A stretch of DNA of 64,000 bases from Terrisporobacter petrolearius (GTDB lineage Bacteria; Bacillota; Clostridia; Peptostreptococcales; Peptostreptococcaceae): assembly GCF_032598785.1 (NCBI RefSeq), contig NZ_CP102984.1, one strand, 5' to 3'. The notes below the pieces were generated by a model. It was not told the origin of the DNA and ran no database searches. It worked only from the letters and a program-made list of their open reading frames with translations. Positions 17,022 through 26,014 of this stretch are shown here, one piece after another (position 1 is the stretch's first letter; each line of letters begins with the position of its first letter). A program made the translations under genes and the position numbers.

Positions 17022-17759
17022 TTAAACCTCTTTTTTACTAATATAATTTTTACTTCTTAAGTATTTCATCTTGTTAAATCTACAATTATAATCACAACTT
17101 TTACACTGTAACTTTTTATTAGACAATGGTGAAAATCTTTCAGGGTGTCTTTTTATCATGTATTCCCATTGAATAAATGCAAAGAAAGATAGCAAAAACA
17201 AACTGTAAGACCAAAAACTTTTTATAAGTAATAAGGGCGTACAAAACATAAAATGATCCCAGTTATATATTCTACATTCATTGCAACATTTACTTTTAAA
17301 GAATAATTTATGAAAAGGACACCACACATTAACACAAAACATATCAGTCCAATAATAAATCATAAAGACTAAAAATATATATGATGTACTTAGATTGTAA
17401 TTATAATAGATTATAAATAATACCACATTTAAAACTATCCATGCCACAAATACACTTCTGGCATGTTTATTATTTTTTTCTATATATTTATGTAATTTTT
17501 TTTCGTCATAATTTTCTACTGGTATATAATGTTTTAAAAACAATTTTCCATTATAAGAATGATTATTTGTATATGGAACAATTAAAATTACTGTTTCTAA
17601 CATTAAGTATAACCAAATTAAATGATATAATTTTATGCTATATATTATTTTGTAGTTTAATATACTTATTATTTTATTTTTATCTACCATAAATAATATA
17701 ATAAATATAATTAGTAACATGGTGCGAAAAATAAACCTAAATCTTGATTCTTTTCCCAT
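17022..17759 (-). CDS. Cys-rich integral membrane protein of unknown function
   Basis: A 245-aa protein with about six hydrophobic helices (from IFRTMLLIIFIILFMV at residues 10-24, then about 40, 105, 125, 180 and 195). It has two striking cysteine groups facing the same side: CVNVWCPFHK with KCCNECRIYNWDHFMFCTP in the middle, and LQCKSCDYNCRF near the end. The CPFH.../CCxxC/CxxC arrangement suggests a metal or iron-sulfur site at the membrane surface. I cannot name the family. GAGAGG precedes the ATG. The stop is two bases before the SDR start, so the genes are coupled. Confidence 0.6.
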   Translation of the reverse strand: MGKESRFRFIFRTMLLIIFIILFMVDKNKIISILNYKIIYSIKLYHLIWLYLMLETVILIVPYTNNHSYNGKLFLKHYIPVENYDEKKLHKYIEKNNKHARSVFVAWIVLNVVLFIIYYNYNLSTSYIFLVFMIYYWTDMFCVNVWCPFHKLFFKSKCCNECRIYNWDHFMFCTPLLLIKSFWSYSLFLLSFFAFIQWEYMIKRHPERFSPLSNKKLQCKSCDYNCRFNKMKYLRSKNYISKKEV

Positions 17760-17808
17760 AACTACCTCTCAATTATAAATATTATTATAAAACTTCTATA
17801 TTATAACT

Positions 17809-18417
17809 TTAGCATTTTAAACTATATATAACAAACTTTTCTCTAGGATCTTTTTCGTATAACTTGGTTAAATTAACCTCTTTATTCAGTATAAAAGGTG
17901 TTTTGTAATCTAGAAAATCTAGGTACTCACTAGATGGATAATACATAATTATATCCATATCTCTAATATTATTTTCATATGACTCCAATATATTATCAAC
18001 AACTTTTGAAAAAATCTGAATAGAAAAAGGATTAAAGAAATAAAACTTATTATCTAAGTGAGAAATTTTGTATTGTTGTGCTAAATCACAATAAAAATTT
18101 ATTTTATTCATATATTTTTTATTTTTCTTTTCATAATTAATTTTATTTATCAAAGCTTCTTCATAATATCTTTCGTTAATTTCCACACCCTTTGCATATG
18201 ATTGGAAATGATAATTTATATAAAAAATTAATCTCCCCATTCCACATCCAAAATCTACTATATGATCATCTTCTCTTAACTTGTAGTTTTCAAATAATTC
18301 TTCTAAAGCTATGTATATAGTTGGTTCATAAGGATGATTATGAGATGACGTGTTTTTCCAGTTTTGATTTCCTATTGTATTTATATTTAATAGTTTATCA
18401 TAGTATTTTTCTTTCAT
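17809..18417 (-). CDS. Class I SAM-dependent methyltransferase
   Basis: A 202-aa protein with motif I VDFGCGMGRL (about residues 54-63), an acidic motif II ending KGVEINERYYEEA, and a motif-IV-like FYFFNPFSIQIF where the family often has Asn/Asp-Pro-Pro. The N-terminus carries a conserved-looking NWKNTSSHNHPYEPT. The substrate cannot be told. AGGAG lies before the ATG. It is upstream of the membrane protein/SDR group on the same strand, 49 bases away, and may be co-transcribed with it. Confidence 0.8.
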   Translation of the reverse strand: MKEKYYDKLLNINTIGNQNWKNTSSHNHPYEPTIYIALEELFENYKLREDDHIVDFGCGMGRLIFYINYHFQSYAKGVEINERYYEEALINKINYEKKNKKYMNKINFYCDLAQQYKISHLDNKFYFFNPFSIQIFSKVVDNILESYENNIRDMDIIMYYPSSEYLDFLDYKTPFILNKEVNLTKLYEKDPREKFVIYSLKC

Positions 18418-18579
18418 ATTTACTCCTATTTTATTTATTTTGATTTAAAATTATTCCCTACTAGGTATTTATGAATTCAATAAGAAGGTAATAAGTTGTA
18501 CATATCTTACTATATTATAAGTTTTATTATAGATTCAAGTCTATATTAATTTCTAAATATAATTTTTTTTGTAAAATTT

Positions 18580-18615
18580 AATAAAGCCATTGTATAATAC
18601 TCCAATGGCTTTATT
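18580..18615 (-). terminator. Terminator after the MBL-fold gene
   Basis: Perfect 13-bp arms AATAAAGCCATTG and CAATGGCTTTATT. Confidence 0.8.
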
Positions 18616-18622
18616 ACTATAA

Positions 18623-19432
18623 TTAATTAATTTGTAATTTTAGACCTACTCCAACCTCTGTTATAGGAATAGTACTGTGAATATAACTTTTCACCTCAAA
18701 AGATGTGCAGTGACAAAGATATAGTTTATTAATATTATTATCTTCAAAATATTCTAAAGTCTTCTTGGCTCTATCGTTGTATTCACACAGATGAGTTCCC
18801 CCAATTATACCAATTACTCTGTTATCCTTGCATACTTTTTTAGCATATTCTACTATATTACAAATTCCACTATGAGAACATCCAGCAATAATAAATAAAC
18901 CTTCCTTTCCTTTATAAACTAATGCTGTGTCATCGTAAATAAAATCTTTTTCATACTTATTATCTATTTCTATTTCTCCAATAGAATATCTAGGTTCAAA
19001 ATCTATAGTATTTGGTATTTCTCCTAAAAAATAAATATTTTCACTTATTTTAATAGGTTCTTTACTTAATTGTATTTCTCCCATACTTTTTATTTCATTT
19101 ATATCTAAAGGTGATGATATACATTGATTGTTTTTTATTTTTTTATTAAATACTAAGCTGTGTCCTACTATTTTTAGATTTGGATTTAACTTTTTATGTG
19201 CTAAATATTTAATTCCTCCCACATGATCATCATGTCCATGAGAAATTGCCAAAACATCAATATTGCATGCGCTTAGATTTAGTTTTTTCATATTTTTAAT
19301 AAATACATTGGAGTATCCACAATCAAATAATATTTTTATATTTTCATCTTCAATATAAAAAGAAAGACCTGGCTCTCCTATGTAATATTCATCAATTATG
19401 GTATTATTCTCAACTAAAACTGTTAAAACCAT
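18623..19432 (-). CDS. MBL-fold metallohydrolase (MptA/PqsE-like class)
   Basis: A 269-aa metallo-beta-lactamase fold protein. The metal-binding motif HGHDDH is at residues 65-70 (AISHGHDDHVGGI), a later ligand His is in IIAGCSHSGICNIVEYAK, and another is in IGGTHLCEY near the end. The CSHxG...GGTHL pattern is that of the group annotated as dihydropterin-phosphate synthase-like hydrolases. The substrate here is unknown. I use the ATG at 19432, preceded by AAGGGG. The upstream in-frame start would add 13 residues and lies before that site. It is a single-gene unit closed by a terminator. Confidence 0.85.
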   Translation of the reverse strand: MVLTVLVENNTIIDEYYIGEPGLSFYIEDENIKILFDCGYSNVFIKNMKKLNLSACNIDVLAISHGHDDHVGGIKYLAHKKLNPNLKIVGHSLVFNKKIKNNQCISSPLDINEIKSMGEIQLSKEPIKISENIYFLGEIPNTIDFEPRYSIGEIEIDNKYEKDFIYDDTALVYKGKEGLFIIAGCSHSGICNIVEYAKKVCKDNRVIGIIGGTHLCEYNDRAKKTLEYFEDNNINKLYLCHCTSFEVKSYIHSTIPITEVGVGLKLQIN

Positions 19433-19525
19433 ATTACACCCCTTTATAGTTTGACTTGATTTTAAAAACATAATAGTATAAAAATAAAAATTCTTCCATG
19501 ATTTATAAAAGAATTTTTATTTAAT

Positions 19526-20518
19526 CTATAAATATTTAATTACTTCTTCTGTAAATTCATCTGTACTGGCATTCCCACCTAAATCTACTGTTAGTTTTTC
19601 TCCTTTTAAAAATACTTGTTCTAAAGCTTTTTCTATTTTTTTAGCATATTCTACTTCTCCCAAATATTTTAACATCATAATAGCTGATTGAATTATTGCT
19701 GTAGGATTAGCTATGTTTTGATTTGCAATTTGTGGTGCAGAACCATGTACTGCTTCAAAGACTGCATAATCTTTGCCTATATTTGCACCTGGAATTATTC
19801 CAAGTCCACCAACTAAACCTGAGCATAAATCAGATAGTATATCGCCATATAAATTAGGCATTACCATTACATCATATTTTTCTGGATTTAAAACAAGATT
19901 CATAGCCGCTGCATCTACAATTAAGTCATCTGAGCTTACATCATATTTTTCACTAACTTCTTTAAAAGTGTTTAAAAATAATCCATCGCTAAGCTTCATT
20001 ATATTTGCTTTATGAACACCTGTTACTTTTTCTCTATTATTATCTTTTGCATATTGAAAAGCAAATTCGCAAATTCTTTCACATGCTGGCTTTGTTATTA
20101 GCTTTATACTTTCTGCTCCATAGTCTCCTATTTTGTGCTCAATCCCTGCATATAGATCCTCTGTGTTTTCTCTAACAATTACTAAATCCACATCTTCATA
20201 TCTTGATTTTATTCCTTTAAAGCTTTTTATAGGTCTTAAGTTTACATATAAATCAAGACTTTGTCTTAGAGTAACATTTACACTTTTGAACCCTTTACCT
20301 ACAGGTGTTGTAATTGGACCTTTTATTGCTATTTTATTTCTTTTTATTGATTCTATAACATGATCTGGAATGGGAGTATTATATTTTTCAATAAGAGCTT
20401 CACCAGCTTCTACTTCTTCCCAATCTATTTTAACTCCTGAAGCTTCTACAACCTTCACCATAGCTTTTGTAACTTCTGGACCTATTCCATCTCCTGGTAT
20501 TAACGTTACTTTATACAT
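19526..20518 (-). CDS. icd: Isocitrate/isopropylmalate-type dehydrogenase (probably NAD-isocitrate dehydrogenase)
   Basis: A 331-aa beta-decarboxylating dehydrogenase. It begins MYKVTLIPGDGIGPEV, has the substrate-loop VNVTLRQSLDLYVNLRP, VIVRENTEDLYAG, the metal aspartates in DDLIVDAAAMNLV and GDILSDLCSGLVGG, and VFEAVHGSAPQIA. Length and the ENTEDLY motif fit NAD-type isocitrate or homoisocitrate dehydrogenases better than LeuB. It follows aconitase by 73 bases in a three-gene operon, so its product is probably 2-oxoglutarate. GGAGG before the ATG at 20518 fixes this start over the longer upstream frame. Confidence 0.88.
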   Translation of the reverse strand: MYKVTLIPGDGIGPEVTKAMVKVVEASGVKIDWEEVEAGEALIEKYNTPIPDHVIESIKRNKIAIKGPITTPVGKGFKSVNVTLRQSLDLYVNLRPIKSFKGIKSRYEDVDLVIVRENTEDLYAGIEHKIGDYGAESIKLITKPACERICEFAFQYAKDNNREKVTGVHKANIMKLSDGLFLNTFKEVSEKYDVSSDDLIVDAAAMNLVLNPEKYDVMVMPNLYGDILSDLCSGLVGGLGIIPGANIGKDYAVFEAVHGSAPQIANQNIANPTAIIQSAIMMLKYLGEVEYAKKIEKALEQVFLKGEKLTVDLGGNASTDEFTEEVIKYL

Positions 20519-20590
20519 TTTATTATATCCTCCAGTAAAATTCCTCTTATTCATATAATTAACTTTTTTTCTTTATATAAAATCATTATT

Positions 20591-22528
20591 TTAGCAAGTT
20601 ACTTTTTCAAGTAAATTTTTAGTATAGTTTAATTTTCCTCCAGCTTTTACAACTTCCACTTCCTTAGGTGATAATTCAACTTTTGCATAAAAGCTTTCAT
20701 TTTTACTATGATTTATTATTTTTACTCTGTTTTCTATTAAACAATTATATAAATCACAAATCTCCAATTTATCTTCTAAACTTATTTTTTCATAATCTTC
20801 ATCACATTCAAATACCATTGGTATTATTCCACTATTGATTAAGTTAGCTTTGTGAATTCTTGCAAAACTTTTTACTAGTACTCCTTTTATTCCTAAATAC
20901 AAAGGAGCTAGTGCTGCATGTTCTCTTGAAGAACCTTGACCGTAATTATCTCCTCCAACTATAAAACCACCCTTATTTTTTATGGCTCTTTGAGGAAATT
21001 CTTCGTCTACAGTATTAAAACAATAATTAGATAAATAAGGTATATTACTTCTAAATGGTAGTAATTTTGCATTTGATGGCATAATGTGGTCAGTTGTTAT
21101 ATTATCTTCAACCTTTAACACTACTTTTCCATTTATTGTTTCTTCTAAAGCAGTGTTTAAAGGGAAAGGTTTTATATTTGGTCCTCTTACTACCTCCACA
21201 TTATTTGAACCTTCCACAGGACTAATTATCATAGAATCATCTATTATAAACTTTTTAATGTCCAAATCTTTAAAATCAACTTTCATTTCTCTTGGATCTG
21301 CAAGCTCTCCCTTTATAGCTGATACCGCTGCTACTTCAGGACTAACTAAATATATGTTAGCTGACAGAGTTCCACTTCTTCCATAAAAATTTCTGTTAAA
21401 AGTTCTAAGAGATACACTATTTGTTCCTGGTGATTGACCCATACCTATACATGGACCACATGAGTTTTCCAATATTCTAGCTCCTGCGCTAATTATATCT
21501 CCTAGAGCTCCATTCCTAGATAACATCTCCATCACTTGTCTAGAACCAGGTGCTATAACTAAACTTACATCTTCATGTACTTTTTTGCCCTTTAGAATCT
21601 GTGCTACCTTCATTAAATCTTCATAAGATGAATTAGTACAACTTCCTATTGCCACCTGATCCACTTTTATTTTTTCCAAATCTTTTACTTTTTTCACATT
21701 GTCTGGAGAATGTGGAATAGCTGCTAATGGCTCTAACTCACTTAAATTTATTATAATCTCTTCATCATATATGGCATCTTCGTCAGGACCTAATTCTTTA
21801 TAATCATCTTCTCTTCCTTGTGCCTTAAAAAATTCAAAAGTTTTTTCATCACTTGGAAAAATTGAAGTAGTGGCACCAAGTTCTGCACCCATATTTGTTA
21901 TTGTAGCTCTTTGTGGAACAGATAAGTATTTTACACCTTCTCCTGAGTATTCAAATACTTTTCCTACTCCGCCTTTTACACTACATTGTCTTAAAACTTC
22001 TAAGATAATATCTTTAGATGAAGTCATGTATGGAAGTCTTCCAATTAAGTTTACCTTTACCACTTTTGGCGCTTTAATACTATAAGCATTACCTGCCATG
22101 GCAAGGGATACATCCAGTCCTCCAGCTCCAATGGCAATCATTCCCACACCACCTGCTGTTGGTGTATGACTATCTGATCCTAATAATGTATGTCCAGGTG
22201 TGGAAAATCTTTCTAAGAAAACTTGATGACATATTCCATTACCTGGTTTAGAAAAATATATTCCGTGTTTTTTTGCCACTGTTTGAATATATTTATGATC
22301 ATCTGCATTTTCGAATCCTTGTTGTAACATATTATGATCTACAAATGCTACACTTCTTTTAGTTTTTACCTTATCAATATCCATAGCTTCCAGTTGTAAA
22401 TAAGCCATTGTACCTGTTGAATCTTGAGTTAAAGTTTGATCTATTTTTATTGATACGAAATTTTCTGGTATTAATTCACCTTCCACTAAGTGTTTTTTCA
22501 ATATTTTATACGTTAAATTATCTCCCAC
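20591..22528 (-). CDS. Aconitate hydratase
   Basis: A 645-aa aconitase of the short (mitochondrial-type/LeuC-fused) class. The 4Fe-4S ligands are visible as Cys in VAIGSCTNSSYEDL and Cys-x-x-Cys in ENSCGPCIGMGQSPG. VDHNMLQQGFEN, SDSHTPTAGGVGMIAIG, and in the swivel domain GGDNYGQGSSREHAAL complete the active site. The start is GTG at 22528, seven bases after GGGAGG. The ATG at 22543 lies inside that site. It sits between the synthase and dehydrogenase genes and links their reactions (citrate to isocitrate). Confidence 0.93.
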   Translation of the reverse strand: MGDNLTYKILKKHLVEGELIPENFVSIKIDQTLTQDSTGTMAYLQLEAMDIDKVKTKRSVAFVDHNMLQQGFENADDHKYIQTVAKKHGIYFSKPGNGICHQVFLERFSTPGHTLLGSDSHTPTAGGVGMIAIGAGGLDVSLAMAGNAYSIKAPKVVKVNLIGRLPYMTSSKDIILEVLRQCSVKGGVGKVFEYSGEGVKYLSVPQRATITNMGAELGATTSIFPSDEKTFEFFKAQGREDDYKELGPDEDAIYDEEIIINLSELEPLAAIPHSPDNVKKVKDLEKIKVDQVAIGSCTNSSYEDLMKVAQILKGKKVHEDVSLVIAPGSRQVMEMLSRNGALGDIISAGARILENSCGPCIGMGQSPGTNSVSLRTFNRNFYGRSGTLSANIYLVSPEVAAVSAIKGELADPREMKVDFKDLDIKKFIIDDSMIISPVEGSNNVEVVRGPNIKPFPLNTALEETINGKVVLKVEDNITTDHIMPSNAKLLPFRSNIPYLSNYCFNTVDEEFPQRAIKNKGGFIVGGDNYGQGSSREHAALAPLYLGIKGVLVKSFARIHKANLINSGIIPMVFECDEDYEKISLEDKLEICDLYNCLIENRVKIINHSKNESFYAKVELSPKEVEVVKAGGKLNYTKNLLEKVTC

Positions 22529-22566
22529 TGTATATCCTCCCATATTTGCTAATAAAATTCATATTA

Positions 22567-23724
22567 CTAAATAACACTTCTATTATTTTTTAAATCTTTA
22601 TATATTGCCACAAGTTCCTTATCAAATAAATTTCGCTTCATTCTAACAGAAGTTTGTCTTACAAGTTCTAGCATAGCTTCTGCTTCATCTTGAGAAAGGT
22701 CTATAGCATATTCTTCAAACTTATTAATTATGGCAGCTTTTCCTGAATGTTTCCCTATTACGATTTGTCTTTCTAAACCTACCTCACTTGGATCAAAAGC
22801 TTCATAGTTTTTAGGGTTTTTCATTGCACCATCAGCATGTATTCCTGATTCATGTCTAAACATATTTATTCCAACTATAGCTTTCCAATCAGGTAATTGT
22901 CTACCAGATGCTTGTGAAACATATTTTGAAATTTCTCTAAATCTTGTAGTATCAATATCAGTTTCATATCCATAAACAAATTTTAGAGCCATAATAACTT
23001 CCTCCAAGGCAGCATTTCCTGCTCTTTCTCCTAAACCATTAACTGTTACTCCTATATGATTTGCCCCACCTACAATTCCTGCTATAGCATTAGCTGTAGC
23101 CATGCCGAAGTCATTGTGTGTATGCATTTCTATATCAAAGTTTGTAGCCTTGTGTATTTTTTCTATTGTTTCTCTTATTGTAAAAGGTTCCATAACTCCC
23201 ACTGTATCACAATATCTAAATCTATCTGCTCCTGCTTCTTTAGCTAAATTAATAAATTCAATTAAAAAATCTGTGTCAGCTCTAGAAGCATCTTCTCCAT
23301 TAACAGATATATATAATCCATTCTTTTTTGCATAAGTTACTGCATTATACATATTATCTAAAACCCATTGTCTAGATTTTTTGAGTTTATGCTCAATATG
23401 AATATCTGAAACAGATAAAGATATGGCTACTGCATCAACACCACAATCTATAGACTGTTCTATATCTGTAATAACTGCTCTATTCCAAGCCATAATACTA
23501 GAATTTAAATTTCTCTTACATATTGCCTTTATTGTTGCCTTTTCATCACCACCCATAGTAGGTATTCCAACTTCTAATTGATCAATTCCCATATCACTTA
23601 AAGTTTGAGCTATAGTCACTTTTTCATGATTGGCAAAAGCAACACCTGCAGTTTGTTCACCATCTCTAAGAGTAGTGTCTACAATTTTTATTTCTTTTTC
23701 TTTTATCTTATCTAGCACACACAT
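22567..23724 (-). CDS. Homocitrate synthase/Re-citrate synthase-like enzyme
   Basis: A 385-aa TIM-barrel acyltransferase of the HMG-lyase-like/LeuA family. It shows DTTLRDGEQT at 16-25 (2-oxoacid and metal site), MHTHNDFGMATANAIAG (metal histidines) and VTVNGLGERAGNAALEEV. It resembles NifV/AksA-type homocitrate synthases. Because it is followed by aconitase and isocitrate dehydrogenase, with no nif genes, it may act as the Re-face citrate synthase known from C. kluyveri. That gives an oxidative half-TCA route to glutamate. GGGGGA precedes the ATG. There is no LeuA regulatory domain. Confidence 0.85.
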   Translation of the reverse strand: MCVLDKIKEKEIKIVDTTLRDGEQTAGVAFANHEKVTIAQTLSDMGIDQLEVGIPTMGGDEKATIKAICKRNLNSSIMAWNRAVITDIEQSIDCGVDAVAISLSVSDIHIEHKLKKSRQWVLDNMYNAVTYAKKNGLYISVNGEDASRADTDFLIEFINLAKEAGADRFRYCDTVGVMEPFTIRETIEKIHKATNFDIEMHTHNDFGMATANAIAGIVGGANHIGVTVNGLGERAGNAALEEVIMALKFVYGYETDIDTTRFREISKYVSQASGRQLPDWKAIVGINMFRHESGIHADGAMKNPKNYEAFDPSEVGLERQIVIGKHSGKAAIINKFEEYAIDLSQDEAEAMLELVRQTSVRMKRNLFDKELVAIYKDLKNNRSVI

Positions 23725-24040
23725 ATCCAGTTCCCCCTTTTAATTATATCTGCATTATTAATTCATTATTTTTCAATTATATGAAATAACACAAAATTTT
23801 TTCTTTGACAATTATCGCTTATTCACAGTTTATAAGTCATTTAAATTTAATTTAATTATAATACGCTTTTCTATATTTTGCATTATTTTTTTTAAAACTT
23901 GCATAATTAATTAAAAATCAAAGTGTTTCATCTTTAAATTCTTAATTTGCTTTATTTTAATATACAATAGCTTCTCTAATTTTTATAAACAAAATTTACT
24001 TATCTAAGTTTACTAATTGATTAATACTTAAATATCAAAA
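23725..24040. other. AT-rich upstream region of the citrate-branch operon
   Basis: No gene here. The first 150 bases should hold the operon promoter; I see TATAAT-like boxes but no unambiguous pair, and no riboswitch core. The rest is low-complexity AT sequence. Confidence 0.4.
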
Positions 24041-24067
24041 AAAGGATAATAAAATTTATTATCCTTT
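24041..24067 (-). terminator. Terminator after the remnant at 24.1 kb
   Basis: Arms AAAGGATAATAA and TTATTATCCTTT, followed on the minus strand by TTTTTTTG. Confidence 0.65.
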
Positions 24068-24085
24068 ATATACTTTAAACTCAAT

Positions 24086-24210
24086 TCAATCACAGGCCTT
24101 TGCAGTATCTTTTATAAAATCCCTTTTACCATATGAACTATCTGGTGGGATAAATATTGCATAGGTGCTTTCATCTATAATTGCAACCTTAAAATAACAT
24201 CTAGTTCTTA
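24086..24210 (-). pseudogene. C-terminal gene fragment downstream of an orphan T-box half
   Basis: The minus strand reads about 40 sensible residues (including CYFKVAIIDESTYAIFIPPD and GKRDFIKDTAKACD) and a stop, with no start codon or ribosome site in frame. I cannot name the parent family. It lies just after the T-box terminator, so the parent gene may have been under that leader, or the two were joined by deletion. Confidence 0.4.
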
Positions 24211-24245
24211 TTGAATTTTATTCATTAATATTTTATTTTTAAAAA

Positions 24246-24310
24246 ACAAAAAGCCCCTTAGTTATAAACTAAGAGGCAAATATCCGCCGTACCACTCTAA
24301 TTGTTAACAA
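24246..24310 (-). promoter_or_regulatory. 3' half of a T-box leader (antiterminator motif plus terminator)
   Basis: On the minus strand AGAGTGGTACGGCGGAT matches the T-box core (GGGTGGTACCGCG) with small changes. It is followed by a terminator with arms GCCTCTTAGTT and AACTAAGGGGC plus TTTTTG. The 5' specifier stem that should lie upstream is absent: an ATPase gene fragment occupies that place. It is therefore probably a dead relic of a tRNA-sensing leader. Confidence 0.7.
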
Positions 24311-24339
24311 TATTAATCATTTAGGCATATAACCAATTA

Positions 24340-24564
24340 TTATACTTCCTTTTCTCTCTTATTCACTGAATTTATCATATTTTTATTAATAAAAGCAAGT
24401 GTTGGACTCATTGTCAAATAGCAACCATGGAATGCATCAAATATACTTGTTTTGCCTAGTACATTTTCCCCTTTTATATTTGTAACCTTAGCAAAGTCTA
24501 TGCTTAGGCTTGATATTCCTTTGAAGTTATTTATTTCTATTTTATTTAAAGTTATTGATTTCAT
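24340..24564 (-). pseudogene. N-terminal fragment of an SMC/RecF-like AAA ATPase
   Basis: 74 codons reading MKSITLNKIEINNFKGISSL, a typical N-terminus of RecF/SbcC-like phage ATPases. A Walker A follows, damaged to GENVLGKTS (residues 32-40; normally GENGxGKTS), and then SIFDAF. The protein breaks off soon after, so more than 80 percent of a normal ATPase is missing. Part of its tail sequence (AATAAAAGCAAGTG.TGGA) recurs at about 26155. Phage recombination operons carry such genes, which fits the integrase remnant nearby. Confidence 0.6.
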
Positions 24565-24621
24565 TTTTCCTCAAATTCGTGGTATAATAATACCCTCAAT
24601 CAAAATTTTTTTACTTGGAAT

Positions 24622-24854
24622 TTAGTCTATTCGCAGTAGGCTCTTTTCTTCTTTTGCACAATTAATATCTAGTAATATTTCTTCTAGAAAATCCGCTTGC
24701 TTAGTATAATCCTCTAATCTAACTCTGTATATTTTTCTATTTCCTCTTTGTACATTGCATTCTTACCTTTTTCTGCTATATATGCTGCATTTCTAAGATT
24801 GTTTGTTTTGCATTGCATCTTTTCAATTACAGCATCTTGATTTAACCATTCCAT
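24622..24854 (-). pseudogene. Frameshifted small phage-like gene
   Basis: AAGGAG and ATG at 24854 open a frame reading MEWLNQDAVIEKMQCKTNNL and on to EEIEKYTELD, then a stop. The neighbouring frame continues sensibly with LEDYTKQADFLEEILLDINC and ends at 24622. One frameshift thus splits a helical protein of about 77 residues. It is unrecognised; size and position suggest a phage early gene. Confidence 0.45.
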
Positions 24855-24855
24855 G

Positions 24856-24950
24856 TTAAATCTCCTTGTTTGTTTGAATTAAATAATGTTTACCAGTATT
24901 AATATCTTTCACTGATAATATAGGACCTAACTTTTCATGCTTATAAACTA
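24856..24950 (-). pseudogene. C-terminal remnant of another small phage-like gene
   Basis: The minus strand reads HEKLGPILSVKDINTGKHYL and IQTNKEI before a stop that overlaps the ribosome site of the next remnant. The tight spacing is typical of a phage operon. No intact start was found. Confidence 0.35.
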
Positions 24951-25014
24951 CTATTCATAAATTGTTTTTCTCGTACATAAATTGTATTAAGTCTAATAGA
25001 AGGGTGGTGATTTT

Positions 25015-25215
25015 ATGAAACACTACTATTTCAGCAACTTCGTAGATGCCAACGGCAGACATGAAATTTATGCCGAAGATAATCCTTACATACCTCCTTT
25101 ATTAAGTAGAACTTATATCGGTTATTTTAATAACTGCAATGACGCACTACAGAAAGCAATATCCCTATATCCAGAAAAATCATTTACTTGTTGTCCTTTG
25201 TACCCTCGATGCTAA
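25015..25215 (+). CDS. Small 66-aa protein of an unnamed phage/ICE-associated family
   Basis: AGGGTGGTGA precedes the ATG. The protein begins MKHYYFSNFVDANGRHEIYA and has SRTYIGYFNNCNDALQKA and a cysteine-bearing tail SFTCCPLYPRC. I recall similar short proteins with a C-terminal Cys cluster in Clostridia and their mobile elements, but know no function. The tail here may be altered from the usual CxxC-CxxC form. It has its own terminator at 25222, so it may still be expressed inside an otherwise broken region. Confidence 0.55.
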   Translation: MKHYYFSNFVDANGRHEIYAEDNPYIPPLLSRTYIGYFNNCNDALQKAISLYPEKSFTCCPLYPRC

Positions 25216-25221
25216 TTTTAT

Positions 25222-25255
25222 ATCAATAGACTAAGGTAATTTTTAGTCTATTGAT
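25222..25255 (+). terminator. Terminator after the 66-aa gene
   Basis: Perfect arms ATCAATAGACTAA and TTAGTCTATTGAT, then TAATATTTTTT. Confidence 0.75.
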
Positions 25256-25264
25256 TAATATTTT

Positions 25265-25333
25265 TTACTCATTAGTTGCACACTCCTTGTAAGGTTTTAT
25301 TTGTAGCACACCATCCAAGAATATAATTTCCAT
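25265..25333 (-). other. Possible 22-codon ORF in the remnant region
   Basis: Reads MEIIFLDGVLQIKPYKECAT and two more residues. The start has no ribosome site. It may be the worn end of a phage gene. It is listed because the rest of 25256-25465 holds nothing else I can support. Confidence 0.2.
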
Positions 25334-25465
25334 TTTAGAATTTGATTTTAAGAAATAATAAAGATAGCACAAGCACTAAAACTAAACCCTTGTGAATTAG
25401 GTGCTGGTTTATTAATAAAGAATTAAATAGAGTTGAATTTTCAAAAGAATTAGAGGTGTTTCAAA

Positions 25466-26014
25466 TTGGACAATATTAAAAGTACTTTTATTAGAAAAAG
25501 AGGTAATAACTACAATGTATATATAGAATATGTAGATAAAGATACCGGAAAATTAAAACAAAAAAGTATTGCTAAATATGGATTAAAGAAAAAAGCAGAA
25601 AGACACTTGATACAAATAAAAGCCCATATACAAAATAAAAAATATATAATTAGTAAAGATGTAACTATAGTAGATTTTGAATTACCCATATTTCTTATAG
25701 CTCTTTTAGGCCTTAGAAAAGGCGAAGTTTGCGGTCTTACATGGGATAATATATACTTTAATAATGATACTGTGAGTGCCGATAAAATATATATATAATT
25801 AATTTTTAAAACTCCTAAAACAAAGGTTAGTAAGCATACTTTAAGCACTCCAACTGTGCTTATGAAGAAATTAGAAAAAGAAAAAACAAAGCAAGAAAAA
25901 CTCGAAAAACAAGATATATTAGATAATGAATATAATTTAGTTTGTTTAAATAGACAAATAGAAACGTACAAAGGTGATGATCTAAATAGATACTTTAGAA
26001 AATTTTGTAAGTGA
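25466..26014 (+). pseudogene. Broken tyrosine-type integrase
   Basis: In one frame it opens with an Arm/SAM-like N-terminus (STFIRKRGNNYNVYIEYVDK, AERHLIQIKAHI). It then jumps to the catalytic-domain start LPIFLIALLGLRKGEVCGL, which contains the first catalytic Arg. Most of the core-binding domain between them is deleted. A TAA at 25796-25798 interrupts it, and the frame continues (TPKTKVSKHTLSTPTVLMKK...) to a stop at 26012-26014. The His-x-x-Arg and Tyr part is absent. Normal length is about 380 aa. It marks a dead prophage or conjugative element. The start is TTG with AGAGGTG upstream. Confidence 0.75.

Noticed and set aside
23740..23880. CcpC- or CodY-like operator before the citrate-branch operon
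   Set aside because: Only loose TTAT/ATAA and AATT matches, which are expected by chance in DNA this AT-rich.
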